Assembly: GCA_028994555.1 (NCBI GenBank)
Contig: JARDVN010000001.1
Span: 4,526,001-4,590,000 of the forward strand
DNA length: 64,000 nucleotides
Origin: Citrobacter amalonaticus
Lineage (GTDB): Bacteria; Pseudomonadota; Gammaproteobacteria; Enterobacterales; Enterobacteriaceae
Direction: 5' to 3'
Shown: positions 21,348 to 31,368 of the stretch, piece after piece
Position numbering within the stretch: position 1 is the stretch's first letter
Layout of the letters: every line of letters begins with the position of its first letter
Position numbers and translations under genes: made by a program
Notes under the pieces: generated by a model
What the model saw: only the letters and a program-made list of their open reading frames with translations
What the model was told of the DNA's origin: nothing
The model's database searches: none

Positions 21348-22631
21348 TCAGGCAGTCAGCAGATTTGCAATAGTGCGCACACCCAGACCGGTCGCTCCGG
21401 CAGACCACTGCTCAACCGGCGCTTTGCGGTAGGTCGCTGAGCAGTCGATATGCAGCCAGCCCTGCTGGTAGTTTTCCACAAAGTGCGACAAGAACCCTGC
21501 AGCCGTGCTCGCCCCTGCCGGATACGCCGCGCTGCCGGTATTGTTCAACTCGGCAAAATTAGACGGCAACTGGTTGCGATGGAATTCCGCCAGCGGCAGA
21601 CGCCAGAACGCCTCGTTCTCTTCGGCTGCGCTTGCCAGCAGACGGTTCGCCAGTTGATCATCGAAGCTGAACAGCGCGTGGTAATCGTTACCCAACGCGG
21701 TTTTCGCGGCTCCGGTCAGGGTTGCTGCATCGATAATCAGCTCTGGTTTCTGGGCGCTGGCGTCGATCAAACCGTCCGCCAGCACCAGACGCCCTTCCGC
21801 GTCGGTATTCATCACTTCGACGTTTTTACCGTTACGATAATGAATGATATCGCCCAGCTTGAACGCGTTGCCGCTGATCAGGTTATCCGCACAGCACAGG
21901 TATAGCTTCACGCGTTTGTTCAGCCCGCGCGTGATCGAAAACGCCAGCGCGCCGGTTACCGTTGCCGCGCCGCCCATGTCGGATTTCATCGAATCCATAA
22001 AGGCGCTCTGCTTGATGCTGTAGCCGCCGGAATCAAAGGTGATCCCTTTCCCAACCAGGCAAGCAAAAACCGGAGCTTCTTTATCTCCTGTCGGGTTGTA
22101 GTCGAGCGCCAGCAAAACCGGCGAGCGTTCAGAACCACGGCCAACAGTATGCAGCCCCATGTAGTTCTGTTCGCGAAGATCTTCGCCTTTAGTAATCCGG
22201 TAAGAGACATGATCGCAGGCGACGCTGCACAGCAGGTCAACCGCACGCTGCGCCAGCTGTTCCGGCCCCAGCTCTTCCGCTGGCGCGTTAATGGTGTCGC
22301 GTACCCAGTCGATGATGGTCAGACGATTATCCAGCTCCTGGCGCTGCGCATCGTCCAGCGCTGGCCATTCTACTTTACGGCTGCCTTTCGGCGCTTTGTA
22401 GCCCTGCCAGAATGACCAGCAGCGGTCTGCATTCCAGCCCTCACCTGCCAATTGCACATGCCTGATGCCCAGGCCGTCGATTTTACGTGCGGCGCGCTGG
22501 ATCAAACCGAGGTCGTCTTTACCGTTAAGATGCAGGGCAATGCCCTCGCTATTCATACTGTAGGTGGCTTTTTCACCCCAGCGCGCATCGGCGGGCTGTG
22601 AAGAGAGGGTGATTTTCATGGCTTCTGTCAT
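21348..22631 (-). CDS. pepB: Peptidase B (M17 leucyl aminopeptidase family)
   Basis: A 427-residue cytosolic metallo-aminopeptidase with broad specificity, active on peptides with N-terminal Leu, Asp or Glu. The M17 signature [12 protein letters not shown] is present, as are the Lys and Asp metal ligands in [14 protein letters not shown]. The start is the ATG at 22629-22631 ([12 protein letters not shown]), which matches the family, not the in-frame ATG seven codons earlier. It follows iscX in the extended isc gene run. Confidence 0.95.
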   Translation of the reverse strand: MTEAMKITLSSQPADARWGEKATYSMNSEGIALHLNGKDDLGLIQRAARKIDGLGIRHVQLAGEGWNADRCWSFWQGYKAPKGSRKVEWPALDDAQRQELDNRLTIIDWVRDTINAPAEELGPEQLAQRAVDLLCSVACDHVSYRITKGEDLREQNYMGLHTVGRGSERSPVLLALDYNPTGDKEAPVFACLVGKGITFDSGGYSIKQSAFMDSMKSDMGGAATVTGALAFSITRGLNKRVKLYLCCADNLISGNAFKLGDIIHYRNGKNVEVMNTDAEGRLVLADGLIDASAQKPELIIDAATLTGAAKTALGNDYHALFSFDDQLANRLLASAAEENEAFWRLPLAEFHRNQLPSNFAELNNTGSAAYPAGASTAAGFLSHFVENYQQGWLHIDCSATYRKAPVEQWSAGATGLGVRTIANLLTA

Positions 22632-22684
22632 TGTTTTTATCCTTCTTAGCAAACGGGCCGCCCTCTGGCAGCCCGTTATGTGAC

Positions 22685-22885
22685 CTACTCTGCTTCATCT
22701 AACCAGACCAGCAGAATTGCCTCCAGAATTTTTTCATTGGACGCATCAGGATTGTCGTCAAAATCCTCGAGATCGCAAATCCACTGATGAAGGTCGGTAA
22801 AACGAACCGTCTTAGGATCACGATCGGGGAACGCGTCGTACAGCGCTTCGCCGATTTCACGGCTATCGGTCCACTTGAGTCCCAT
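22685..22885 (-). CDS. iscX: IscX (YfhJ), isc operon acidic protein
   Basis: A 66-residue, strongly acidic protein that binds IscS and is thought to modulate iron delivery in iron-sulfur cluster assembly. The sequence begins [17 protein letters not shown] and carries the acidic ending of the family. It lies 11 bases after fdx and is the last gene of the conserved isc operon. Confidence 0.97.
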   Translation of the reverse strand: MGLKWTDSREIGEALYDAFPDRDPKTVRFTDLHQWICDLEDFDDNPDASNEKILEAILLVWLDEAE

Positions 22886-22896
22886 ACTACCCTCTG

Positions 22897-23232
22897 TTAA
22901 TGCTCACGCGCATGGTTGATTGTGTAACGTGGGATTTCGACCACTAAATCTTCCCCGGTCACGCGAGCCTGGCAGCTCAAACGGCTCTCCGGCTCCAGTC
23001 CCCAGGCTTTATCCAGCATGTCGTCTTCTTCTTCCGTGCTTTCCGGCAGGGAGTCAAAACCTTCACGCACGATGCAGTGGCAGGTGGTGCAGGCGCAGGA
23101 TTTTTCGCAGGCGTGCTCAATCTCAATACCGTTGCGCAGTGCAACGTCAAGAATGGTTTCACCGGTCTCCGCTTCCAGAACTGCGCCATCCGGACAGAGG
23201 TCCTGATGAGGCAAAATAACAATCTTTGGCAT
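22897..23232 (-). CDS. fdx: [2Fe-2S] ferredoxin of the isc operon
   Basis: A 111-residue electron carrier that feeds electrons to Fe-S cluster assembly on IscU. The ligands are Cys42, Cys48 and Cys51 in [11 protein letters not shown], plus Cys87 in SRLSCQA. Its start overlaps the end of hscA within a few bases, which supports coupled expression. Confidence 0.97.
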   Translation of the reverse strand: MPKIVILPHQDLCPDGAVLEAETGETILDVALRNGIEIEHACEKSCACTTCHCIVREGFDSLPESTEEEDDMLDKAWGLEPESRLSCQARVTGEDLVVEIPRYTINHAREH

Positions 23233-23233
23233 A

Positions 23234-25084
23234 TTAAACCTCGTCCACGGAATGGCCTTTCAGCGCGCTACGGACCGACTGATCCATGCGGCGAGCAGCA
23301 AATTCCTGGGTTTGTTTGTCTACATTTTTAATGGCTTGTTCGATAGCGTCAACATCATCGCCCAGCGCCACCTCGCTCAGGTGCGCGGCGGCATCGTCGA
23401 TCAATTGACGTTCTGCGGCGCTTAGCAGCGCGGCATCCGCGGCCAGCGCACCGGTTAAACTTTCCAGTACGCGCGCCGCTTCGACTTTCTGCTCTGCCAG
23501 CATACGGGCTTTTACGTCCTGCTCGGCAAAGCTCATCGAATCCTGAATCATTGAGGCAATTTCGCTGTCGGTAAGCCCGTAGGACGGTTTAACCTGAATA
23601 GATGCCTCAACGCCGGTGGATTTCTCCATCGCGGTGACGCTCAACAGACCGTCTGCATCCACCTGGAAGGTGACGCGAATGTGCGCGCCGCCTGCCGGCA
23701 ACGCCGGAATACCGCGCAGTGCAAAACGCGCCAGCGAGCGGCAGTCCTGCACCAGTTCACGTTCGCCCTGCATGACGTGAATCGACATCGCGGTCTGGCC
23801 GTCTTTGAAAGTGGTAAAGTCCTGCGCACGCGCCACCGGAATCGTGGTGTTACGCGGGATCACCTTCTCCACCAGGCCGCCCATCGTTTCCAGTCCCAGC
23901 GACAGCGGGATCACGTCGAGCAGCAGCATTTCGCTGTCCGGTTTATTGCCGACCAGGATATCCGCCTGGATCGCCGCGCCAATCGCCACCACTTTATCCG
24001 GGTCGATTGACGTCAGCGGCGGGCGACCGAAAAATTCGCCCACGCGTTCACGCACCAGCGGTACGCGTGTGGAACCGCCGACCATCACCACTTCCAGCAC
24101 CTCTTGCGCCTCAACGCCGGCATCTTTCAGTGCGCGACGACAGGCCAGCAGTGTACGCTTCACCAGTGCGGAAATGAGTTCATTAAACTGTTCGCGGGTA
24201 ATCTCTCCCTGCCAGCCCGCCACGTTAACCGTCACGGACCCGGCATCACTGAGCGCGATTTTCGCCGCGATGGCGGCATCCAGCAGTTCACGCTGCACGC
24301 GGTTATCGCTACGATCGGCAATCCCCGCCTGTTCGCGAATGTAATCCGCCAGCAGATGATCGAAGTCGTCGCCGCCGAGCGCGGAGTCACCACCGGTCGC
24401 CAGCACTTCGAACACACCGCGACTCAGGCGCAGAATCGAAATATCAAACGTCCCGCCGCCGAGGTCATACACCGCGATGACGCCCTCTTTGCCAGAATCG
24501 AGACCGTAGGCAATCGCCGCAGCGGTCGGTTCATTGAGCAGGCGCAATACATGCAGGCCCGCCAGACGCGCGGCGTCTTTGGTCCCCTGGCGCTGTGCAT
24601 CGTCAAAGTACGCCGGTACGGTAATCACAACGCCATCGAGATCGCCAGAAAGCGACTCGGAAGCCCGCGCCGCCAGCGCTTTCAGAATATCGGCTGAAAC
24701 ACGGACCGGGTTCAGCAATCCCGCCGCCGTTTCAATCATCGGCAAGCCGTTTTCACTTGCCTGGAAACGGTACGGCAGATGAGGATAACGCGCCTGAATG
24801 TCCGCCAGCGAACGCCCCATCATGCGTTTGACTGAGCTAATCGTGTTCGCGGTATCCAGCGCGGCATTGGTTCGCGCATCGTAACCGACCGAGTGGCCCT
24901 GCGCCTGATAGTGAACGACGGACGGCAGCAGATGACGACCATCATGATCGGCCAGCGTTTCCGCCTGACCGCTACGCACGGTCGCGACCAGAGAGTTGGT
25001 GGTCCCGAGATCGATACCCGCCGCCAGACGACGCTGGTGTGGCGCAGCGCTCAGACCAGGCTCACTAATTTGTAATAAGGCCAT
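23234..25084 (-). CDS. hscA: Fe-S specialised Hsp70 chaperone HscA
   Basis: A 616-residue DnaK-like ATPase that, with co-chaperone HscB, releases assembled [2Fe-2S] clusters from IscU. The nucleotide-binding domain shows [13 protein letters not shown] at about residues 22-34 and [13 protein letters not shown] near residue 200; the peptide-binding domain follows and recognises the LPPVK motif that is present in IscU here. It lies 15 bases after hscB. No defect was seen. Confidence 0.97.
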   Translation of the reverse strand: MALLQISEPGLSAAPHQRRLAAGIDLGTTNSLVATVRSGQAETLADHDGRHLLPSVVHYQAQGHSVGYDARTNAALDTANTISSVKRMMGRSLADIQARYPHLPYRFQASENGLPMIETAAGLLNPVRVSADILKALAARASESLSGDLDGVVITVPAYFDDAQRQGTKDAARLAGLHVLRLLNEPTAAAIAYGLDSGKEGVIAVYDLGGGTFDISILRLSRGVFEVLATGGDSALGGDDFDHLLADYIREQAGIADRSDNRVQRELLDAAIAAKIALSDAGSVTVNVAGWQGEITREQFNELISALVKRTLLACRRALKDAGVEAQEVLEVVMVGGSTRVPLVRERVGEFFGRPPLTSIDPDKVVAIGAAIQADILVGNKPDSEMLLLDVIPLSLGLETMGGLVEKVIPRNTTIPVARAQDFTTFKDGQTAMSIHVMQGERELVQDCRSLARFALRGIPALPAGGAHIRVTFQVDADGLLSVTAMEKSTGVEASIQVKPSYGLTDSEIASMIQDSMSFAEQDVKARMLAEQKVEAARVLESLTGALAADAALLSAAERQLIDDAAAHLSEVALGDDVDAIEQAIKNVDKQTQEFAARRMDQSVRSALKGHSVDEV

Positions 25085-25099
25085 AATTGCTTCCGAATA

Positions 25100-25615
25100 T
25101 TAAAAATCGAGCAGTTTTTCTTCGAGTTGTTCTGCACTGCTGCGCAGTTTATCGAGAAAACGCAGTTTACGCACGGTATCGGCCGCCACGTCCCACGTCT
25201 CGTTATCCAGTTGTTCCACCATCGACTGATGGCGGCTATCAAACATCGTTTTCACGCGCTGAATAAAACGTTCCAGCCGCGCCTCGTCTTTCGCCTGTTC
25301 AATCTCATCGAGCTCTTCGCGTAGTTCCAGTTGTTCCATCAGGAAGGCGGTATCGCGCACCGTGTGCTGCTCGTTGCTGAGATCAAAGCCATGGAGTGAA
25401 AGCAGGTATTCTGCGCGAGTCAAAGGGTTGCGCAGCGTTTGCCAGGCCTGATTGATGGTGGCGGATCGCGAGACGGCGGCAAGCTGCTCCGCCTGCGTAC
25501 CGCTGGCGAATTTATCAGGATGATACTGGCGTTGCAGATCCTGAAAACGCAGGCTCAGCGCCTGAGTATCGAGTTGATAGCGGATTGGTAAGCCAAAGAG
25601 GGTGAAGTAGTCCAT
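25100..25615 (-). CDS. hscB: J-domain co-chaperone HscB
   Basis: A 171-residue DnaJ-type protein that brings IscU to HscA and stimulates its ATPase. The HPD motif is at residues 32-34 (QYHPDKF), and the C-terminal helical IscU-binding domain follows. It is separated from iscA by 76 bases that carry a hairpin. Confidence 0.97.
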   Translation of the reverse strand: MDYFTLFGLPIRYQLDTQALSLRFQDLQRQYHPDKFASGTQAEQLAAVSRSATINQAWQTLRNPLTRAEYLLSLHGFDLSNEQHTVRDTAFLMEQLELREELDEIEQAKDEARLERFIQRVKTMFDSRHQSMVEQLDNETWDVAADTVRKLRFLDKLRSSAEQLEEKLLDF

Positions 25616-25639
25616 AACATTCTCAGGGATAGCCTGTTA

Positions 25640-25682
25640 GAACAAACCCCACGCGTAGCAAAGCCACGGTGGGGTTTTCGGG
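25640..25682 (-). terminator. Hairpin between iscA and hscB
   Basis: The stem AACCCCAC/GTGGGGTT with a loop of about 20 bases is followed on the minus strand by GTTTGTTC. Within the isc operon it probably works as a partial terminator or processing site that separates iscRSUA from hscBA-fdx. Confidence 0.55.
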
Positions 25683-25691
25683 TGATGCGCG

Positions 25692-26015
25692 TTATACGTG
25701 GAAGCTTTCGCCGCAACCACACTCGTCTTTCACGTTCGGGTTGGTAAACTTAAACCCTTCGTTCAGACCTTCTTTCACGAAGTCTAACTGCGTACCGTCC
25801 AGAAATTGCAGGCTTTTACCGTCGACCACCACCTTCACGCCTTTGTCTTCAAACACGGTGTCTTCTGCCGCCGGTTCATCAACAAATTCCAGTACATACG
25901 CCATACCTGAGCAGCCCGAGGTTCTTACGCCCAGACGCAGGCCAAACCCTTTACCGCGGTTCGCCAGGAAGGTATTTACTCGCGCTGCTGCACTGTCGCT
26001 AAGTGTAATCGACAT
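25692..26015 (-). CDS. iscA: A-type iron-sulfur carrier IscA
   Basis: A 107-residue scaffold or carrier that passes Fe-S clusters to targets. The three conserved cysteines are Cys35 (GCSG), Cys99 and Cys101 (ECGCGESF). Length and order equal those of E. coli; it follows iscU by 19 bases. Confidence 0.97.
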   Translation of the reverse strand: MSITLSDSAAARVNTFLANRGKGFGLRLGVRTSGCSGMAYVLEFVDEPAAEDTVFEDKGVKVVVDGKSLQFLDGTQLDFVKEGLNEGFKFTNPNVKDECGCGESFHV

Positions 26016-26034
26016 AATAAAACCTCAACTCTTC

Positions 26035-26421
26035 TTATTTTGCTTCACGTTTGCTTTTGTAGTCCGCAATGGCGGCTTTGATCGCGTCTTCTGCCAGAAT
26101 AGAGCAGTGAATTTTCACTGGCGGCAGCTCAAGCTCATCGGCGATATCGGTGTTTTTGATCGCCTGTGCTTCGTCCAACGATTTCCCTTTTACCCATTCG
26201 GTAACCAGGGAACTGGAGGCGATGGCGGAACCGCAACCGTAAGTCTTGAAACGCGCGTCTTCAATGATACCTTCATTGTTAACCTTGATCTGCAACTTCA
26301 TCACGTCGCCACAGGCTGGTGCACCCACCATACCGCTGCCCACGTTCTCGTCGCTGTTGTCAAAAGAGCCCACGTTACGTGGATTCTCGTAATGATCGAT
26401 TACTTTTTCGCTGTAAGCCAT
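26035..26421 (-). CDS. iscU: Fe-S cluster scaffold IscU
   Basis: A 128-residue scaffold on which [2Fe-2S] clusters are built from IscS-derived sulfur. The ligand residues Cys37 (PACGD), Cys63 (YGCGSA) and Cys106 (HCSILAED) are present, and the HscA recognition motif LPPVK is at residues 99-103. It lies 25 bases after iscS. Confidence 0.98.
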   Translation of the reverse strand: MAYSEKVIDHYENPRNVGSFDNSDENVGSGMVGAPACGDVMKLQIKVNNEGIIEDARFKTYGCGSAIASSSLVTEWVKGKSLDEAQAIKNTDIADELELPPVKIHCSILAEDAIKAAIADYKSKREAK

Positions 26422-26446
26422 GATGAATTCTCCTTATCGGTACCGA

Positions 26447-27661
26447 TTAATGATGTGACCATTCGATGCTGTTCAGATCCACGCCCTGCTTGTGCATTTC
26501 CCACAGCGGAGAAAGGTCACGCAGACGGCCGATAGATTTACGAACCAGTTCGATGGTGTAATCAATCTCTTCTTCGGTAGTAAAACGACCTAAAGAGAAA
26601 CGAATAGAGCTATGCGCCAGCTCGTCGGTCATTCCCAGCGCGCGCAGCACGTAGGAAGGCTCAAGGCTTGCAGACGTACAGGCAGAACCAGAAGAAACAG
26701 CCAGGTCTTTCAGCGCCATAATCAGCGACTCGCCTTCCACGTAGTTAAAGCTGACGTTGAGGATGTTTGGCGCGCCCTGCTCAAGATCACCGTTCAGATA
26801 GACTTCTTCCATATCTTTCACGCCGTTCCACAGACGGTTGCGCAGACCGCGCAGACGCGCCATCTCGGTTTCCATCTCTTCTTTCGCGATGCGATAGGCT
26901 TCACCCATACCGACGATCTGGTGGACAGGCAGCGTACCGGAACGCATGCCGCGTTCGTGTCCGCCGCCGTGCATCTGTGCTTCGATGCGAATACGCGGTT
27001 TACGACGAACGTACAGTGCGCCGATCCCTTTCGGGCCATAGATTTTGTGACCGGAGAAGGACATCAGGTCAACTTTCAACTGGTTCAGATCGATAGGCAG
27101 TTTGCCCACGCTCTGAGTGGCGTCAACGTGATAGATGATGCCGCGTGCACGGCACATTTCGCCGATAGTCGCGATATCCTGCACCACGCCGATTTCGTTA
27201 TTCACGTGCATGATGGAAACCAGAATGGTGTCATCACGCATCGCCGCTTCCAGTTCTTTCAGATCGATAATCCCGTTGCTCTGCGGCGCCAGGTAGGTCA
27301 CTTCAAACCCTTCGCGCTCCAGTTGACGGCAGGTATCCAGTACCGCTTTGTGCTCGGTTTTACTGGTGATAATGTGCTTGCCTTTTTTCTGATAAAAGTT
27401 GGCTGCACCTTTGATCGCCAGGTTGTCGGACTCAGTCGCACCGGAAGTAAAGACAATCTCACGCGGATCGGCACCGACCAGATCGGCAATCTGATTACGG
27501 GCGATATCTACCGCCTCTTCAGCCTGCCAGCCGAAACGGTGTGAACGGGAGGCCGGGTTACCAAAGGTTCCGTCCAGCGTCAGGAACTGCATCATTTTCT
27601 CGGCAACACGCGGGTCCACCGGCGTGGTTGCGGAGTAGTCGAGATAAATCGGTAATTTCAT
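26447..27661 (-). CDS. iscS: Cysteine desulfurase IscS
   Basis: PLP-dependent enzyme that takes sulfur from cysteine for Fe-S clusters, thiamine and tRNA thiolation. At 404 residues it matches E. coli in length. His104 (KTEHKAV), the PLP Lys in [12 protein letters not shown], and the persulfide-forming Cys in [12 protein letters not shown] are visible. The start is [10 protein letters not shown] at 27659-27661; an in-frame ATG 27 codons upstream falls in the leader region and is rejected. It is second in the isc operon after iscR. Confidence 0.98.
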   Translation of the reverse strand: MKLPIYLDYSATTPVDPRVAEKMMQFLTLDGTFGNPASRSHRFGWQAEEAVDIARNQIADLVGADPREIVFTSGATESDNLAIKGAANFYQKKGKHIITSKTEHKAVLDTCRQLEREGFEVTYLAPQSNGIIDLKELEAAMRDDTILVSIMHVNNEIGVVQDIATIGEMCRARGIIYHVDATQSVGKLPIDLNQLKVDLMSFSGHKIYGPKGIGALYVRRKPRIRIEAQMHGGGHERGMRSGTLPVHQIVGMGEAYRIAKEEMETEMARLRGLRNRLWNGVKDMEEVYLNGDLEQGAPNILNVSFNYVEGESLIMALKDLAVSSGSACTSASLEPSYVLRALGMTDELAHSSIRFSLGRFTTEEEIDYTIELVRKSIGRLRDLSPLWEMHKQGVDLNSIEWSHH

Positions 27662-27811
27662 TGCTCTATAAACTCCGTACATCGCTTCAATGCAAGGAGT
27701 CAGGCAACCGGCTGGATGTACGACCGTGTTAACGGAGCGCAAACGCTCCGGCCTGACTCGAAAATCTTATTATCGCTAACCTGACTGTTTCGCGTTTCAG
27801 CAAGGCGGCAA

Positions 27812-27862
27812 ACATGCGAATCCCCGAGAGCTTACAAAAGTAAGTGTTCGGGGTGAGCATGT
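27812..27862 (-). promoter_or_regulatory. Long structured hairpin in the iscR-iscS leader
   Basis: Three nested inverted repeats share one centre: ACATGC/GCATGT (27812-27817 with 27857-27862), CCCCGA/TCGGGG (27822-27827 with 27848-27853) and CTTAC/GTAAG (27831-27835 with 27840-27844). In E. coli the iscR-iscS spacer is structured, protects the upstream iscR fragment when the sRNA RyhB triggers decay of the downstream genes, and includes the RyhB pairing site near iscS. The stem is seen directly; the role is transferred from E. coli. Confidence 0.72.
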
Positions 27863-27901
27863 GCAGCCAACGCAGATGCAACCCGAAACAGGACGGTTAA
27901 A

Positions 27902-28393
27902 TTAAGCGCGTAACTTAACGTCAATTGCGTCCTGTGCACGATTTGTGCGTGGAGCGTCGTGGCTGTGCTGGCGACCAGACACATCCAGGACTTCCTGGTT
28001 ATTTACCAGTTCGCCTAATGTAATGTTGTTGAGGAAACCGGTCAGACGATCGCTCAGATCGCGCCACAGCGCGTGGGTCAGGCATTTATCGCCGCCCTGA
28101 CAACCGCCTTTGCCCTGACAACGGGTCGCATCAACCGACTCGTCAACAGCACTAATGACTTCACCAACGGCAATACTGCCGGCATCTTTGCCCAGCAGAT
28201 AACCACCGCCCGGTCCACGTACGCTGGAAACCAGACCATTTTTACGCAAACGGGAGAACAGCTGTTCCAGATAAGAAAGGGAAATTCCCTGACGTTCAGA
28301 AATATCAGCCAACGGTACCGGGCCCGCTTCGGAGTTGAGCGCAACGTCCAACATTGCGGTCACGGCATAACGCCCTTTAGATGTCAGTCTCAT
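27902..28393 (-). CDS. iscR: Iron-sulfur cluster regulator IscR
   Basis: A 163-residue Rrf2-family transcription factor that binds a [2Fe-2S] cluster and, in holo form, represses the isc operon. The winged helix is N-terminal. Cluster ligands Cys92, Cys98, Cys104 and His107 are in the [16 protein letters not shown] segment. It is the first gene of the isc operon and is preceded by two tandem type 1 IscR operators. Confidence 0.98.
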   Translation of the reverse strand: MRLTSKGRYAVTAMLDVALNSEAGPVPLADISERQGISLSYLEQLFSRLRKNGLVSSVRGPGGGYLLGKDAGSIAVGEVISAVDESVDATRCQGKGGCQGGDKCLTHALWRDLSDRLTGFLNNITLGELVNNQEVLDVSGRQHSHDAPRTNRAQDAIDVKLRA

Positions 28394-28476
28394 GTCTTAC
28401 TTAACCTCAAACTCGCCCCTGCCCGGGGTTTTTTTATTGTAAAATGGGGGTATTGCATAGCAGGGCCAAGTCTGAC

Positions 28477-28526
28477 ATTCCCGACTAAATCAGTCAACTA
28501 TTTACTTGACTGTTTTAGTCAGGTAT
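28477..28526 (-). promoter_or_regulatory. Two tandem type 1 IscR operators at the isc promoter
   Basis: Two abutting 25-base motifs (28477-28501 and 28502-28526) each contain the type 1 core GACT-N4-YAGTC: read on the minus strand, GACTGATTTAGTC and GACTAAAACAGTC. They lie about 85-135 bases upstream of the iscR ATG, as at the E. coli iscR promoter, so autorepression by holo-IscR is expected. Confidence 0.88.
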
Positions 28527-28550
28527 TTAACCTTCAGTGCCGTTTTCATT

Positions 28551-28627
28551 TGCCGGATGGCGCTTCGCTTATCCGGCCTACGAATCGTGCGGTCTGTAGG
28601 CCGGATAAGCGAAGCGCCATCCGGCAT
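28551..28627. repeat. BIME with near-perfect long inverted repeat
   Basis: The 30-base arm starting GCCGGATGGCGCTTCG is followed, after 17 bases, by its near-exact reverse complement ending CGAAGCGCCATCCGGC. This pair of REP units in opposite orientation lies downstream of trmJ and upstream of the isc promoter. Confidence 0.92.
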
Positions 28628-28635
28628 TAGCACCG

Positions 28636-29368
28636 TTACTTGCTTTTATTCTGCTGCTCAATAGAAGCCAGCATGCCGCGCAGAATATTCAATTCCTGGC
28701 TCTCCGGACGCGCGCGCGTAAACAGACGACGCAGTTTGTTCATCACCTGCCCCGGATGGTTTTCACGGATAAAACCCGTCGACAGTAATGTCTGCTCAAG
28801 GTGACCGTAAAACCGCTCCAGATCGTCTACCAGCGGGTACGGTGCTTCTTCATGCACGACCGCATCAGGATTTTCCTGCGTCGCCAGCCAGGCCATGCGC
28901 ACTTCATACGCGATAACCTGTACCGCCATCGCCAGGTTCAGCGAGCTGTACTCCGGGTTTGCCGCAATCGCGACGTGGTAATGGCATTTCTGCAACTCGT
29001 CATTGGTCAGCCCAACGCGTTCACGGCCAAACACCAGCGCCACGGGGGGTATTTGCCGCTTCCGCCACGCTTTTTAAACCGCATTCGCGCGGATCAAGCA
29101 TCGGCCACGGCAGCGTACGCGAACGAGCGCTGGTCCCGACCACCAGGCTGCATCCGGCCAGCGCTTCATCGAGAGTATCGACGATCTGCGCGTTGCCGAT
29201 CACATCGCTGGCCCCTGCCGCCAGGGCGATGGCCTGGGAGTCAGGTTTGACTAACGGGTTAACGAGCCACAGGTTGGTTAACCCCATTGTTTTCATAGCG
29301 CGGGCCACAGAGCCCATATTGCCAGTGTGGGATGTTTCCACCAGCACGATTCGAATATTTTGCAGCAT
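28636..29368 (-). CDS. trmJ: tRNA (cytidine/uridine-2'-O-)-methyltransferase TrmJ, one frameshift
   Basis: SPOUT-family methyltransferase that modifies the 2'-OH of position 32 in several tRNAs. The N-terminal [19 protein letters not shown] and the C-terminal knot region with [14 protein letters not shown] are diagnostic. The frame is broken in the six-base G run at about 29043-29048. Dropping one base joins AEAANTP to [12 protein letters not shown] and gives 243 residues, near the E. coli 246. It is divergent from suhB. Confidence 0.96.
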
Positions 29369-29486
29369 TGTCTTTCTTCAGCTAAAGATTATTCGGGCAT
29401 ATTATCATAAACCGAAGACATATTCCGATCTCGCTGCTATACTCTGCGCCGTTTTCCCGTTCTTTAACATCCAGTGAGAGAGACCG
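29369..29486 (+). promoter_or_regulatory. Divergent trmJ / suhB promoter region
   Basis: A TATACT -10 candidate lies at about 29439-29444 for suhB, and an AGTGAGAGAG purine tract precedes the ATG by a few bases. The opposite strand would drive trmJ. Confidence 0.5.
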
Positions 29487-30290
29487 ATGCATCCGATGCT
29501 GACCATCGCCGTGCGCGCAGCGCGCAAGGCGGGTAATGTAATTGCCAAACACTACGAAACGCCTGACTCAGTAGAAACCAGCCAGAAAGGCAGCAATGAT
29601 TTCGTGACCAACGTCGATAAAGCCGCTGAAGCGATTATTATCGAAACGATCCGCAAATCTTACCCACAGCACACCATCATCACCGAAGAAAGCGGTGAAC
29701 ATGAAGGTACCGATCAGGATGTTCAATGGGTTATCGATCCACTGGATGGCACCACCAACTTCGTAAAACGTCTGCCGCACTTCGCGGTTTCCATCGCCGT
29801 ACGTATTAAAGGCCGCACTGAAGTCGCTGTGGTTTACGATCCGATGCGTAACGAACTGTTCACCGCGACCCGCGGTCAGGGCGCACAGCTGAATGGCTAC
29901 CGTCTGCGCGGCAGCAATGCACGCGACCTGGACGGCACGATTATCGCGACCGGCTTCCCGTTCAAAGCCAAACAGCACGCCACCTCTTACATGAATATCC
30001 TCGGCAAAATGTTTACCGAGTGCGCTGACTTCCGCCGCACCGGCTCTGCTGCGCTGGATCTGGCCTATGTTGCCGCTGCGCGCGTTGACGGTTATTTCGA
30101 AATTGGTCTGCGTCCGTGGGATTTCGCTGCTGGCGAACTGATCGCCCGTGAAGCAGGTGCTCTGGTTTGCGACTTTACCGGTGGTCACAACTACATGACG
30201 ACCGGCAACATCGTGGCAGGTAACCCGCGCGTGGTTAAAGCGATGCTGGCGAATATGCGTGACGAACTGAGCGATGCGCTGAAGCGCTAA
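29487..30290 (+). CDS. suhB: Inositol monophosphatase / Nus factor SuhB
   Basis: A 267-residue Mg-dependent phosphatase of the inositol monophosphatase family, which in E. coli also joins the rRNA antitermination complex. The metal motifs DPLDGTTNF and WDFAAGELIARE are present, together with the EESGEHE acidic site. The length equals that of E. coli SuhB. A REP pair follows the stop codon. Confidence 0.98.
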   Translation: MHPMLTIAVRAARKAGNVIAKHYETPDSVETSQKGSNDFVTNVDKAAEAIIIETIRKSYPQHTIITEESGEHEGTDQDVQWVIDPLDGTTNFVKRLPHFAVSIAVRIKGRTEVAVVYDPMRNELFTATRGQGAQLNGYRLRGSNARDLDGTIIATGFPFKAKQHATSYMNILGKMFTECADFRRTGSAALDLAYVAAARVDGYFEIGLRPWDFAAGELIAREAGALVCDFTGGHNYMTTGNIVAGNPRVVKAMLANMRDELSDALKR

Positions 30291-30298
30291 TCGTTTAC

Positions 30299-30364
30299 TG
30301 CCGGATGGCAGCTAACGCCTTATCCGGCCTACAGAGGGAAATGATCTGTAGGCCGGATAAGCAG
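30299..30364. repeat. BIME after suhB
   Basis: The two arms GCCGGATGGCAGC...TTATCCGGCCTACAGA and TCTGTAGGCCGGATAAGC form an inverted pair of REP units between the convergent suhB and nickel-permease genes. Confidence 0.85.
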
Positions 30365-30385
30365 GCATTCTCGCCCAGGGCACGT

Positions 30386-31368
30386 TTAAAACGGCCGTAA
30401 TCCCCTTCCCACTGGCACCGCACTCATCCACATCACCACTGCTGCCACCACTAATATCGCGCCCCCGGCTAACGCCAGCGTCGACCATCCTATCTGTCGC
30501 CACAATGCAGGCGCCGTGTGTCCCCCCCAGTTTGACCGCCAGCGTGCGGAAACTGTGCACCAGCAACGCCAGCGAGGTGATGGTTAATGAGGTACCCGCC
30601 GCCATCGCCAGCGCCGAGGCGATTCCCCCAGTAAAATACGCCAATGACTTTGCTGAACAGCAATACCATGATCGCCCCGGAACAGGGTCGCATCCCCATC
30701 GACAGTATGATCATCAACCGCGCGCGCCAGTCATCGTCGCGGTTAAGCTGGTCCGGATCTGGCAAGTGCTGATGCCCACAACCACAACTTTCATGATGGA
30801 CATGGTGTGGCGTAAAAGCCGTGAATGTGGGCTTACGCAGTAGCGCACGCAGTCTCTTCAGCGCCCGCCAACACAACAAAATGCCCAGAATCCCCACCAG
30901 CGCATAGCTGCCTTTCTCCAGCCAGAAACCGCTCAGATGCAGTTGCCTTGCGGGGAGTTGCAAAATGCTAAGGACGACCACAACCAGCCCAATCGCCACC
31001 AGCCCTTGTAGCAACGAAGAGGCCAGCGTCAGGCTAATGCTCGACTTCAACTTTGAAGGATGAGTCGCAAGCCAGGTGGTGATGACCACTTTTCCATGTC
31101 CCGGCCCCAGCGCATGCAGCACGCCATATAAAAAGCTCAATAGCAATAACGTTCCGCCAGCCTGAGCCGGGTTCGCCGCAACCGCCTTCAGCAGCGCGCT
31201 CAGTTGCTGATTCACCTCCCGCTGCCAGACGATGCTTTTGATCATCACCTGCGGCCAGGTCTGCCACAGCCAGACACCCGCGATCGCCGCGATCAGCAGA
31301 AACAGCGCCAGCGGCCACAGCGACAGCCAGCGCCGTGCGCGAATGCGGTTTTGCAATATCACTGACAT
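30386..31368 (-). CDS. NicO-type nickel/cobalt transporter family protein, two frameshifts
   Basis: Polytopic inner-membrane protein of the nickel/cobalt transporter (RcnA/NicO) family, with an N-terminal membrane helix, the motif LHALGPGHGKVV in an early helix, and GMRPCSGAIMVL in a later one. A cytoplasmic loop is rich in metal ligands (HHVHHESCGCGHQH), fitting metal sensing or handling. Frame breaks in the C5 run at 30629-30633 and the C7 run at 30522-30528 are each repaired by dropping one base, giving about 326 residues ending GRGLRPF. It overlaps the DUF1007 gene upstream by 10 bases. Whether it imports or exports metal, and which metal, is not decided by the sequence. Confidence 0.82.

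Noticed and set aside
26612..27544. A 310-codon open frame on the plus strand opposite iscS
   Set aside because: It has no ribosome site, no recognisable domain, and a composition explained by the codon bias of the highly conserved iscS on the other strand.
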